Shown: positions 1-7,717 of the stretch, piece by piece
Numbering within the stretch: the stretch's first letter is position 1
Layout of the letters: every line of letters begins with the position of its first letter
Origin: Oehlia diaphana
Taxonomy: Eukaryota > Glomeromycota > Glomeromycetes > Glomerales > Glomeraceae
Direction of reading: 5' to 3'
Assembly (NCBI GenBank): GCA_003833135.1
Contig: QZLH01000352.1
Location: 49,655 to 61,261 of the forward strand
Length of the DNA stretch: 11,607 nucleotides
The notes under the pieces: model-generated
What the model saw: only the letters and a program-made list of their open reading frames with translations
The model's database searches: none
Told to the model about the DNA's origin: nothing
Position numbers and translations under genes: made by a program

Positions 1-1018
1 CCATATATACTTGTTGAAGATTTATCAGCAGGTCCACAAAATCCAAGATCACTAACACACCAAGTATTATTTAATACAGAATATAATATATTTCCAGAAT
101 GCAAATCTCTATGAATTGCTTTCTCTTTATGAATATAATAAAGTGCTCGAGTTATTTCATTAATAATTTTCATTCTATCTTTCCATGTAAGTTGATTATG
201 ATTTTGTTGTAAATATTTTCTTAAATCCATATCCCTTTTCATCATTACAAGCATATAATTTCCATTTGATGGATTTTGCGTTAAACCATAACATCGAACA
301 ACATCTGCCCATTTATTACTTATAGTTAAATGCGATTTAGCCTAAAAGACAATAATTTGTAAGAATACTAGTGCTAATACAAAAAATTACAACAATTTAT
401 TAAAATATAGAATACAATAATACAAACCTCTTCAAACCAACTTTGATTTGCACTTGCAACATTTTCTAATTTTTTAAGCACTATGTCATGATTTCCATGT
501 CTCGTTAATTGTTTTTTTTCAGAATCCCATTCTTCATACACTCCGTCAATCCAATCTGCTGTGTAAATTTCAGAAAATCCTCCTTTTGTTAAATATTTAA
601 TATTTTTTAAATTACTATATGGGATCCATTCAACTATTTGATTCGGCATGAGTGATTCCATTTGACATTTCTTTATTAAATTATCAATATCATCATTTCC
701 AGATGTCCAATTTGAAAAATCATCTTTTAAATAATTTCGAACACAATATTCACAATATAATGTAGCTAAACATTCTTGCTTACAATTTTCACAAATTCTT
801 TTTGTACCATCATTATCCATAACTTTATCTCGATCATAATTTTTAGTTAACCATCTTATTGTATAAGTTTTTTCATCATTTGTAAGAATTTTATCAGCAA
901 GGACTGTTTGTTTTTTAAATTCAAATTCTTTGTGTATATTTTTGTAAATCTTAGTATCTGTTAATGTATCTGCTCTATTCATTGTTGCACCAATTAATTC
1001 ATATCGAAGGGTGGACAT
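1..1018 (-). CDS. Protein kinase-like protein with N-terminal Cys module, two exons, 3' end outside window
   Basis: Putative serine/threonine- or tyrosine-kinase-like signalling protein that would transfer ATP phosphate to protein substrates. Exon 1 is 1018-428 (197 codons) and exon 2 is 341 to the left edge (113 codons plus 2 bases), joined in phase 0. Residues 1-70 are charged and helical. Cysteines 76, 79, 83, 89 and 92 form a possible zinc-binding knuckle. The kinase domain starts near residue 137: glycine-rich loop TKGGFSEIY (144-152), ATP lysine probably K182 in VLKKL, alpha-C glutamate E197 at the exon junction, catalytic loop HRDLHSGN (274-281; D276 and N281 present), and DLG (295-297) in place of DFG. 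The core motifs needed for catalysis are present, so it need not be a pseudokinase. The activation segment and C-lobe lie beyond the edge. I chose ATG 1018 because the family's MST-type N terminus begins there. The arrangement matches the expanded kinase family of Rhizophagus (memory, not a search). Substrate unknown. Confidence 0.88.
342..427 (-). other. Intron of the kinase-like gene
   Basis: On the minus strand the donor is GTTTGT directly after codon GAG of residue 197, and the acceptor is CTTTTAG before GCT of residue 198. Length is 86 bp, phase 0. Reading through it gives a stop within about 17 codons, while splicing it out restores a continuous kinase domain (FEE to AKSHL) leading to the HRDLHSGN loop. 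The boundary falls right at the alpha-C glutamate. Confidence 0.85.
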
Positions 1019-1043
1019 AATGTAATCAATAAGAAAGAGAGAA

Positions 1044-1066
1044 TGAATGAATTATTTTTTCATTCA
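1044..1066. repeat. Inverted repeat just upstream of the kinase-like start codon
   Basis: Arms TGAATGAA (1044-1051) and TTCATTCA (1059-1066) are perfect, with a 7-nt AT spacer. The dyad lies 26-48 bp upstream of the kinase-like ATG, so it falls in the likely 5' leader or core promoter. It could be a hairpin or protein-binding dyad, or chance in AT-rich DNA. Confidence 0.4.
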
Positions 1067-1134
1067 CTTGATAAATTAGTAAATGCAAATTGTTGATCAA
1101 AATTTCATCATGTCCCACATAAATTTTGTGACCT

Positions 1135-1158
1135 TGAGGCGTAATATTTTACGCCTCA
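1135..1158. repeat. Perfect 10-bp-arm palindrome with GC-rich stem
   Basis: Arms TGAGGCGTAA (1135-1144) and TTACGCCTCA (1149-1158) are perfectly complementary around a 4-nt TATT loop. The GAGGCG stem stands out from the AT-rich surroundings, which makes chance less likely than for the neighbouring AT hairpins. No flanking gene uses it as an obvious terminator; it may be a fragment of a dispersed repeat. Confidence 0.6.
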
Positions 1159-1260
1159 TAACCAAAAAAAGAAAAATATTACTACCATTTATTATTATAC
1201 TTTCTAAGTATGATAATTTAAAATTAAAAATTTACTTTTTTTTTTTTTTCAGCGAATACC

Positions 1261-1290
1261 GACAATTTGTGTTTAACAAATTTGATTGTC
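1261..1290. repeat. Imperfect hairpin
   Basis: GACAATTTGT (1261-1270) pairs with ACAAATT (1276-1282) and, after a 3-nt bulge, with TTGTC (1286-1290). The spacer is 5 nt. It follows a long T run and a CAG. Function unknown. Confidence 0.35.
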
Positions 1291-1822
1291 ATAATTAATG
1301 AATAGATAATATCCTTGATTATTGATTAATTTGATAAACAAAATCAATGATTGTTATTCAATAGATTATATTAATTTGTAGTTATTTTTAAATCTTATTT
1401 AAAAAAATCAATATAAACAAGAATATATGATTGATAAAAAAGTCAATTTAGTTATTTTCAATTGAATAAACAACGTGGCGAATAATAAACATGAAAGATT
1501 ATTATAAGAAACCATTCGATTTATTATTTCTACTAAAATATCCAAGAGAAGAATTTCTGTAGAATAATAATTATTATTTTTTTTTCTTAGGATGTAATGA
1601 TGGATCACAATTATATGTTTAAATAAAAAATATGGTTTAATAAAAAAATAAGTTTTAATGAAAGAAATTATTACGTAACAATTTAGTGTAAATAATAAAT
1701 AGTAACAGGCACAAGAAGCTAAAGATTCAGAAAAATGTAGTTTTATTGCATGTTAATCGTTCATTGGCATTTTATATAATAGATCTTAATAGTATACAGT
1801 ATATACAGGATTAGAGATTGGG

Positions 1823-2277
1823 ATCGATTCTTCTAAAATCGAATTAATCGAAAAGTTCGATCAGAATCGATTAAACTCAGTCGATTATCGAATAAAAAAT
1901 CTAAACTATAGTGCCGGCCCGAGTTACGAAATTAGAAATCACATGATATCGTATAAACAGTTTAGCCACCGGATAAAAGTTAGTGTTACAATCCGCGGAT
2001 AATTCCCATCCGTCTATCAGTATCCGCGGATGATCCCTACTATGTTTGATCCGGATATCCAACGGATGATCCGCGGAATCCGATCCGCGGATATCCACGC
2101 TAAGTTACTGTCACATGAAATTTTGTTACGGATCTTTGCGTTATGCGAAATTTTGAATGGTGTTACGCAAAAGTCTTGGATCCTGGCCGGATTTATATGT
2201 TAAATTTGTGATCATTGAAAATTTTCCTGCAATTCTGCAATGATGCACTTCGAAAATCTAATTTTAGAAGAAACGAT
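1823..2277. mobile_element. Candidate non-autonomous TIR element (MITE-like)
   Basis: A 17-bp terminal sequence at 1823-1839 (ATCGATTCTTCTAAAAT) recurs inverted at 2261-2277 (ATTTTAGAAGAAACGAT) with 16 of 17 positions matching. Similarity continues more weakly inward (AAAAT, GA, TCGAA blocks) and outward (AATCGATTAA-type motifs). The 455 bp between contains no open reading frame of merit but is clearly richer in GC than its surroundings. It carries four CCGCGG palindromes plus GTGCCGGCCCG and GGCCGGA motifs. No target-site duplication could be fixed with confidence, because the flanks are themselves made of AATCGATT-like sequence. The inverted pair is seen directly; mobility is inferred. Confidence 0.45.
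1991..2092. repeat. Cluster of ATCCGCGGAT palindromes
   Basis: The 10-bp palindrome ATCCGCGGAT occurs at 1991-2000, 2022-2031 and 2083-2092. A near copy lies at 2069-2077 (ATCCGCGGA), and related ATCCGGAT/GGATATCC units sit at 2049-2060. Four CCGCGG cores within about 100 bp are striking in DNA of this composition. The cluster sits in the middle of the 1823-2277 candidate element, which suggests a repeated binding site or a family-specific internal repeat. Confidence 0.65.
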
Positions 2278-2732
2278 TAATCGATTAACTGTTAATAAAA
2301 TTGATTCTAATTATGGCAATTAATTACAATCCTTATATAGAATGATCGACTAATTTAATGGCTAAATCAATGTTGATCATCACGTGGAATTGAACCAATG
2401 AAGGATTTTATTCATGTTATTTCAACCTTCTATTCGATAACTCTAAATTGTTTTCTAATTATTCCTGAAACCAACAAGTTAACCAGGAATAATTATAAAT
2501 GATTTTATTATTATTATCGAACAAATTACAAAGATAATTTACTAAATTTAAGTTTCATGGAAATAATATATAAACTTACTTATTAAGATATATGTTACAG
2601 TATTACAAAATAATGTACAACCATGTGACTTCTATAATTGGGATATAATAATTAATCTGTTCCGAATACTCCGATAAAAACTTTCATTTTTTTTTTCCCC
2701 TTTCCTAAATTTTTTTTTTAAAGATAAAAATT
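2278..2732 (+). promoter_or_regulatory. Upstream region of the plus-strand F-box gene
   Basis: No gene is visible. From left to right it holds AATCGATT-type repeats (to about 2310), a perfect 12-bp-arm dyad (2456-2495), a possible TATA box TATATAAA (2567-2574, about 160 bp before the ATG), and a pyrimidine tract of T10-C4-T3-C2-T (2687-2706) followed by T10 (2710-2719) immediately before the start codon. Pyrimidine-rich leaders are common before fungal start sites. The assignment to promoter parts is inferred from position. Confidence 0.35.
2456..2495. repeat. Perfect 12-bp-arm dyad upstream of F-box gene
   Basis: TAATTATTCCTG (2456-2467) and CAGGAATAATTA (2484-2495) are perfect reverse complements with a 16-nt spacer. 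It lies about 240 bp before the F-box start codon. It could be an operator-like site, an RNA hairpin in a long leader, or a small repeat. Confidence 0.5.
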
Positions 2733-4301
2733 ATGATTTATTTAACAGATGATAGTATTTATTCCATTTTACAATACCTTCAAGATGATCGTTCAACTTT
2801 ATTTAAATGTTTATTAGTCAATCGATTTTGGTGTAAATCGACCATACCATTGCTTTACGCAAATCCTTTTATAAAAGTAACGGAAAAAAGTTGTCTGATC
2901 ACTTTAACATTAATTCTTTGCTTTAATAAAGCAGAAATTTTACAATTAAAGAAACAATTAGGATTAAAACAAATTAATAATATTAATTTTAATAAAGAAT
3001 ACAAACCATTATTCGAATATCCAAAATATTTAGAAAATTATAATAGTAATATAATAAATTCTATTATTTATAGATGGTTTGTTAAATATTGTTCAGATTT
3101 AACAAATTTTCAAAAAATTTATGATGATATTATTCCAATATTTCTTCGATCAATTTTAAGACAAAGTAGAAACATTAAACAATTATATATTTCGTTCAAT
3201 TTATTTTATAAAGAAAATTTTAAAAATTTTAATTTTCAAAATTTCCCTTTAAATTTAACAAGATTAAATTCATTATCATTAGAATTTCATTTAAAAGGAG
3301 AAATTGAACAAGAATTTTTAAGGAATATATCAAATAATTATTTAAATTCTAGCAAATTAACTATTAAATTACCTAAAATTCATAGATCATTATTTCAACA
3401 TGATACTTTCGATGATTTGATCAATACTACTACTAATACTTTAGAAAAGCTTTGTACAATTATTCAAATGCATAACAAACTTAAAATATTTGAGTTATGG
3501 AATTGTAATTTTTTATTAAATAATATTCTTTTATCTTTAGAATTTCAAAAGAATTCTTTAGTTCATATTGAATTTATAGACTCAGATTTTAGTAATATTA
3601 ATTTAAAAAGTTTTAATAATTTATATAATTTAAAATATTTAAAATTTGAACAATGTAGAGGTATATTATTAAATCAATTGGAGGGTTTAGATTTAGCTTT
3701 ATTTAATCTCAAGGAATTACTTTTTAAACAAAATAAATGGGATATTGAAGTTATAACTTTAATGATTAAATATTTAGGAGCATCATTACAAAGATTATTA
3801 TTAGTAATTGAAACCCCAACAAATTCTCTTATTGAAAATATATCAAATTATTGTCCAAATCTTAATTTTTTAAAAATAACGATTTCTTTAAATATAGAAT
3901 TATCAGTGATACAACTTTTTAAAAATTTAAGAACAAGAATGTTAAGTATTAGTATTTTTTATAATATTGATAAACTTTTTATAAATTTAGCAAATAATAT
4001 ACCTATTAATATTAGTGAAATTTCTATTTATGTTTATTCTCATAATTTTAATAATTTTTTAAAATTTAAGGAATTTTTAGAAAATTGTCATAATAATTTT
4101 GAAATACTTCATTTAAATCAAATTATTGAAATAGAATTTCTTAAAATTGTTTTAAATTATATTGAAAGAAGTAACAATAATTTAAAAGTTCTTGGTATGG
4201 TGAAATTGAATAAAAAATTGAATGATGAGGAATTAAAATTATTGAATAGAATTAAAGCTAAAGGAGTTGAAATAGTAGAATTTAGTGAATCAGGTTGTTG
4301 A
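2733..4301 (+). CDS. F-box-like / leucine-rich repeat-like protein (522 aa), intronless
   Basis: Likely substrate adaptor of an SCF-type (Skp1-cullin-F-box) ubiquitin ligase, judged from its N terminus. Residues 3-47 have the F-box pattern of Glomeromycotina proteins: an acidic helix (LTDDSIYSILQYLQ), the STLFKCLLVNRFWC segment and IPLLYANPF. The rest is a long Leu/Ile/Asn-rich array with irregular LRR-like units, clearest around residues 250-345 (LKIFELWNCNF, LKYLKFEQC, LKELLFKQNKW) and near the end (NLKVLGMVKLN). Asn and Lys richness follows the AT-rich codon use. The start follows a T-rich leader and no in-frame upstream ATG extends it. Stop TGA lies inside a 31-bp imperfect tandem repeat. 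It is paralogous to the gene at 4819-6492 and converges with it. Target protein unknown; the LRR fold is an inference, not a clear consensus match. Confidence 0.85.
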   Translation: MIYLTDDSIYSILQYLQDDRSTLFKCLLVNRFWCKSTIPLLYANPFIKVTEKSCLITLTLILCFNKAEILQLKKQLGLKQINNINFNKEYKPLFEYPKYLENYNSNIINSIIYRWFVKYCSDLTNFQKIYDDIIPIFLRSILRQSRNIKQLYISFNLFYKENFKNFNFQNFPLNLTRLNSLSLEFHLKGEIEQEFLRNISNNYLNSSKLTIKLPKIHRSLFQHDTFDDLINTTTNTLEKLCTIIQMHNKLKIFELWNCNFLLNNILLSLEFQKNSLVHIEFIDSDFSNINLKSFNNLYNLKYLKFEQCRGILLNQLEGLDLALFNLKELLFKQNKWDIEVITLMIKYLGASLQRLLLVIETPTNSLIENISNYCPNLNFLKITISLNIELSVIQLFKNLRTRMLSISIFYNIDKLFINLANNIPINISEISIYVYSHNFNNFLKFKEFLENCHNNFEILHLNQIIEIEFLKIVLNYIERSNNNLKVLGMVKLNKKLNDEELKLLNRIKAKGVEIVEFSESGC

Positions 4302-4406
4302 AATAGTAGGATCCAGTAGTGATTAATATTTTAGTAAACTAAGGGTTTTTATAGCTTTTTATCTAGGGTTTATTTTGTATTTTACTGTATTTTTTATTTA
4401 CATATA

Positions 4407-4412
4407 AATAAA
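4407..4412 (+). terminator. Polyadenylation signal AATAAA of the plus-strand F-box gene
   Basis: AATAAA lies 106-111 bp after the stop codon of the 2733-4301 gene, preceded by T-rich sequence (TGTATTTTTTATTT) of the kind found upstream of fungal poly(A) sites. Other AT-rich near matches are close by, so the exact site is uncertain. Confidence 0.4.
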
Positions 4413-4776
4413 GTCAATATTTAAAATAAATAATATTTTGTATATTTTTCGATAGTAATTAGTAAATAACCTTTGCAATTTAATAACATATTATGATAGA
4501 AATATTTTATCAGAAATTATGTGTAAAAAACCGTGTTAGATACGAGGATGGTTCGGTGATACGATTAAATATCAAAGGCGTGGAATTTAGCAGTTGTTGA
4601 TCTTGTTAGAAATACAGTATACGAAAATTAATGGAACGAATACCGAAGTTTTGGTGCGCATCGTTACTCGTTAGAACACAGCGTTAGTGTTAGTCTTTAA
4701 CAACTGATCGAATGACGTCAGATAACGTCGATCATTTTCACTTACGAAAGTACGTCTCGCGTGATAAAAAGATAAT

Positions 4777-4782
4777 TTTATT
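4777..4782 (-). terminator. Polyadenylation signal AATAAA of the minus-strand F-box gene
   Basis: TTTATT on the plus strand reads AATAAA on the minus strand, 37-42 bp downstream of the TAG stop of the 4819-6492 gene. Spacing and orientation fit a poly(A) signal. Confidence 0.4.
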
Positions 4783-4818
4783 AAATAATAACAACAATTA
4801 AAACTTAATTAAAAAAAA

Positions 4819-6492
4819 CTAATACATTTCTTTTACAAAATCGACAAATTGTATAGATGAATCATTATAATTTAAGATTTGAATACCATATAATCTAAAT
4901 TCATTTGCTTCATTCTTCATACAAGATAAATTTACACCATTTTCTTTAACGTAAGCTAAATAATTTAATCTCTTAATTTTCATATTATGTTCTTTTAAAT
5001 AAATTAAAATCTTTTCATCATTTTCATCAAAAAAATTATTATTATGAATTAATAATTTTTCTATAAAAGTATTTTTAGAATTATTTAAAAATATTTTAAA
5101 ATCATAAAGATTACTAATTATAATATTTAAATTTAAATATTTTAATTTTTTAGGAAGTATTTGACCTAATTCTTGTAAAATAATTGAACAAAGATTAAAA
5201 TTTTGAGAGAAATTAATATCAAGATAATTAAGATTATATCCAATATTTTTAATCAAATTAAATGTTGAATGAATATTTTCATCATCAGCAGATTTATGTA
5301 ATTCAAAATAACGTATTTTTGGACAATATTTTATCATTAAATTGATTAATTTTTCTTTTGATTCATTATTTGATAATTTTCCAAATTTAATATTTTCTAA
5401 ATATTTACCATATACTTCTAATAATAATTGAATTTGTTCAATGTTAATCACGATCATATTTATAAATAATGATCTTAATTTAAATGGTTTAGTAATATTA
5501 ATTAATTGTTGAATATTATCAAAATTTAATTTACAATTAAGAATATGAAAAGATTCTAAACCATTTAATTTTTCTAATATTTCAATTATATTAATATTAA
5601 TATTTGTAAAATTAATCTCATTAAATATAATTGTTTTTAATGAATTAGGCTTATTTAAATTTTTTAATAAATATAATTTATCTAAAATATCAATTGAATC
5701 ACCATTAAATAATATTTTTTTAATAAAATTTTGTGATTTAATTATATCAGATGTAAATTTTTTAAATATATTATTATCATTATTAATAATATTTCTATTA
5801 TAATCAAGTCGAAGATCAATTGATGTAATTAAATTACATTTAGAAGTAATTAATGATAAAAATTGTTCAATTTTTAAATATTCTATTGTTGTAACAGCAT
5901 TTTTATATGATATATAGAGCGTTAAATTTTTAATATTACGTATGAAATTTGGATTACTTAATGAAATATTAAATATATCTTCAAAAAAAAATGATAAATC
6001 CCATCGATATCCCATTAAAACTATTTCAAAAGTAATTAAATTTGCATTATTTGTAAATATTTTAAATAAGAATTCATAAACTAATCTCGTAAATTCCTTA
6101 TATTTATAACCTGCACGATCTTTATTTTTTAAACTTCTAGCTTCTTTAATCCAAATTTCTATGATATAAATAATATGTTTTGTATTTAACTTTTTAATGA
6201 AACTAGAATAATTAAATAATGTATTTAAAGGAATTATATCATTTTTCATCCTATAATTTATTAATTTTGTTTTATCTTCATTATTTAAATCATGTAAATA
6301 AATTTCAATAAAATGATAATTTCTAGTAGCAATTGAAAATGGGTCCTCCCATAAAAATGGGATTGTTATACGACACCAGAGTCTATTAACTAATATACAT
6401 GAATGTAAAGTTGAAAAATCATTACGAAGATATCGTATTATTTCTTCCATAATTTCAGGAAAGACGCCAGAAAATATTTTTAAACATGCCAT
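4819..6492 (-). CDS. F-box-like / leucine-rich repeat-like protein (557 aa), intronless
   Basis: Second putative SCF ubiquitin-ligase adaptor. The F-box-like region is residues 10-52 (VFPEIMEEIIRYLRND, STLHSCILVNRLWC, IPFLWEDPF). It matches the paralogue at 2733-4301 in the key CxLVNRxWC and IPxLxxxPF positions. The WEDP form is closer to the usual family pattern than the other copy's YANP. Residues 55-557 are Ile/Leu/Asn/Lys rich with LRR-like strands (for example LESFHILNCKLNF, LNYLDINFSQNF, LKYLNLNI). The reading frame is intact over 1674 bp and ends in TAG. The ATG at 6492 has a favourable context (ACAACAACATGG on the minus strand). The leader carries a pyrimidine stretch about 40 nt upstream, like that of the convergent paralogue. 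Substrate unknown. Confidence 0.87.
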   Translation of the reverse strand: MACLKIFSGVFPEIMEEIIRYLRNDFSTLHSCILVNRLWCRITIPFLWEDPFSIATRNYHFIEIYLHDLNNEDKTKLINYRMKNDIIPLNTLFNYSSFIKKLNTKHIIYIIEIWIKEARSLKNKDRAGYKYKEFTRLVYEFLFKIFTNNANLITFEIVLMGYRWDLSFFFEDIFNISLSNPNFIRNIKNLTLYISYKNAVTTIEYLKIEQFLSLITSKCNLITSIDLRLDYNRNIINNDNNIFKKFTSDIIKSQNFIKKILFNGDSIDILDKLYLLKNLNKPNSLKTIIFNEINFTNININIIEILEKLNGLESFHILNCKLNFDNIQQLINITKPFKLRSLFINMIVINIEQIQLLLEVYGKYLENIKFGKLSNNESKEKLINLMIKYCPKIRYFELHKSADDENIHSTFNLIKNIGYNLNYLDINFSQNFNLCSIILQELGQILPKKLKYLNLNIIISNLYDFKIFLNNSKNTFIEKLLIHNNNFFDENDEKILIYLKEHNMKIKRLNYLAYVKENGVNLSCMKNEANEFRLYGIQILNYNDSSIQFVDFVKEMY

Positions 6493-6600
6493 GTTGTTGT
6501 AAAACGAAAATTGACGATAACGGAAAAAAAAGGGTAGGGATATTTTTTTTTTTAAAAAAAAAAAAATATTACGCTTAAAATTAGGGGGTAAATTTATATC
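6493..6600 (-). promoter_or_regulatory. Leader/promoter of the minus-strand F-box gene with long T/A tract
   Basis: Read on the minus strand, the 50 bp before the ATG contain CCCTACCC followed by a T8 run (about 6524-6540). Just beyond lies a T11-A13 block (6543-6566) flanked by AT, nearly a perfect palindrome. Such A/T tracts exclude nucleosomes and often mark yeast promoters (established knowledge); that role here is inferred. The pyrimidine tract next to the ATG resembles that of the paralogue at 2733. Confidence 0.35.
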
Positions 6601-7498
6601 AATATTTTTTTTTCAAGTTATTTCGGAAACAACCAAAACGTGTTATCTTTTAAATTTTTATTTTCATAATAATTGAAAGGAAAATTGAAGAAAAAATGAA
6701 AGACCTAAATTGCCAATTTTTATAGTAATAAAAAGTGAAAAAAAAAATTTCATTAAATTATTATTGTTCTTTCTCCGATTTCCTGATATAATATAACAGA
6801 TAACGATAATCGAATACGTTAAATGACAAAAGATCATATGATAGAGTAACAATTGTTTTTCTGTAATACGTAACGTCGTAATGACAACAATATTGTCATA
6901 CCTATCGTGAGAAACACACTAGTAAAAAAATGGTAAGTTATTGAAGAAAATAGCAATGTTCATTGATATGTCGATTCATTTAAATCCTATTATTCACATG
7001 ATTTATAATCATAATAATAACGAAGTCTTTGTATTCAATGATCTTAAAAGGAAAAGCCATTGTAATAAACCTTTGTAGACGATCATTTTGAGGATTTACT
7101 CCTTTTTAATTCTTTCCATAAATGTGATAACATATAAACTCAATTGGATTCACAAATAGAATTGGTGTTTAAATGGTGCCAACTTTCCATATTTATTTTT
7201 CTAGGCCAATTCAATTAAAAATTCGTTTACCGCTAAAATTGGTTCGTGAATAACACTGAAATTGTCACAGCAATCTAAATGTACTGTAGTATGAACCGAA
7301 CCGAAATTTTTTAATAAAACACTTAGTAAAAATTTGTGGAAACTAGAAAGTGATAACGAAGTTTAGTTTTCTTTAGCAATACCTCTTAAACTTAAAGGCT
7401 AATTTTGTTTCGGCTATTGTTTAGCAGATATTATGGCCATACAATCAACAAAATAATATTTTTTATTTATTGAAATAAAATATTGAAAGGACAGTACT
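6601..7498. other. AT-rich intergenic region without a recognisable gene
   Basis: About 900 bp. The only ORF (6664-6852 minus) is a hydrophobic low-complexity run and looks like chance. Short ACCGAA- and AATTGG-type motifs recur between about 7140 and 7310, but no clear repeat boundaries or RNA gene are seen. The left end is presumably promoter DNA of the 4819-6492 gene. Confidence 0.5.
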
Positions 7499-7717
7499 AT
7501 GAATATTTTTTTTGAGATGGTGCCAGTTACGTGTCATATTACTATATGTCAGCGAAAAGGAAAACTTGTTTTGAAACCCGCTTTATACGTACTGGGTTTC
7601 TGGACCCCCAGTGATTATGTGCTACTGGCCACTGCATGCAGCATGCCCCTCTACGTTGAAATTTTTACAGATCTATCAAAATGTGACGAATTCAAGAAAA
7701 TAACAAAAAAAATTTAA
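7499..7717 (+). CDS. Doubtful 72-aa ORF, unrecognised
   Basis: ATG at 7499 to TAA at 7715-7717. I do not recognise the product. It begins MNIFFEMVPVT, has a moderately hydrophobic middle (VLGFWTPSDYVLLATACS) and a basic end (FKKITKKI). In its favour, base use is visibly less AT-rich than the surrounding DNA, with codons such as CCC, CTG and GCC that the F-box genes rarely use. Against it, it is short, has no neighbour on the same transcript, and has no identifiable domain. The middle also contains nucleotide palindromes (ACTGGG/CCCAGT at about 7590-7611, CTGCATGCAG at about 7632) that suggest a repeat fragment rather than a gene. Confidence 0.15.
   Translation: MNIFFEMVPVTCHITICQRKGKLVLKPALYVLGFWTPSDYVLLATACSMPLYVEIFTDLSKCDEFKKITKKI

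Larger units (their letters stand above)
1019..1822. other. AT-rich intergenic region upstream of the kinase-like gene
   Basis: About 800 bp with no credible gene. Short ORFs here (1083-1298 plus, 1408-1608 minus) are low-complexity, rich in Ile, Leu, Phe and Lys, and look like chance. The segment holds the kinase promoter on its left side and several small hairpins (1044-1066, 1135-1158, 1261-1290). A 16-bp AT-only palindrome at 1563-1578 is unremarkable in this composition. I see no clear TATA box or upstream element that stands out from the AT background. Confidence 0.6.
4302..4818. other. Intergenic region between convergent F-box genes
   Basis: About 517 bp containing the 3' untranslated regions of both genes. 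The middle (about 4530-4770) is visibly less AT-rich than the flanking genes and has no ORF. It contains a perfect CRE-type octamer TGACGTCA (4713-4720) within a larger dyad TGATCG...CGATCA (4705-4710 and 4729-4734). It also has an 8-bp inverted pair CAGTTGTT / AACAACTG (4591-4598 and 4699-4706) that could be remnants of a small element. No RNA gene recognised. Confidence 0.5.

Noticed and set aside
1083..1298. 71-codon plus-strand ORF
   Set aside because: Low-complexity Ile/Leu/Lys/Phe composition, crosses a perfect hairpin and a long T run, and has no recognisable domain.
1408..1608. 66-codon minus-strand ORF
   Set aside because: Hydrophobic low-complexity reading typical of AT-rich non-coding DNA; no domain or supporting context.
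1901..2098. 65-codon minus-strand ORF with repeated Asp-Ile-Arg and His-Pro units
   Set aside because: The repeats arise from the ATCCGCGGAT palindrome array in a non-coding repeat, so the peptide pattern is a by-product.
6664..6852. 62-codon minus-strand hydrophobic ORF resembling a membrane peptide
   Set aside because: It lies in AT-rich upstream DNA of the F-box gene, and random AT-rich sequence gives such Phe/Leu/Ile stretches.
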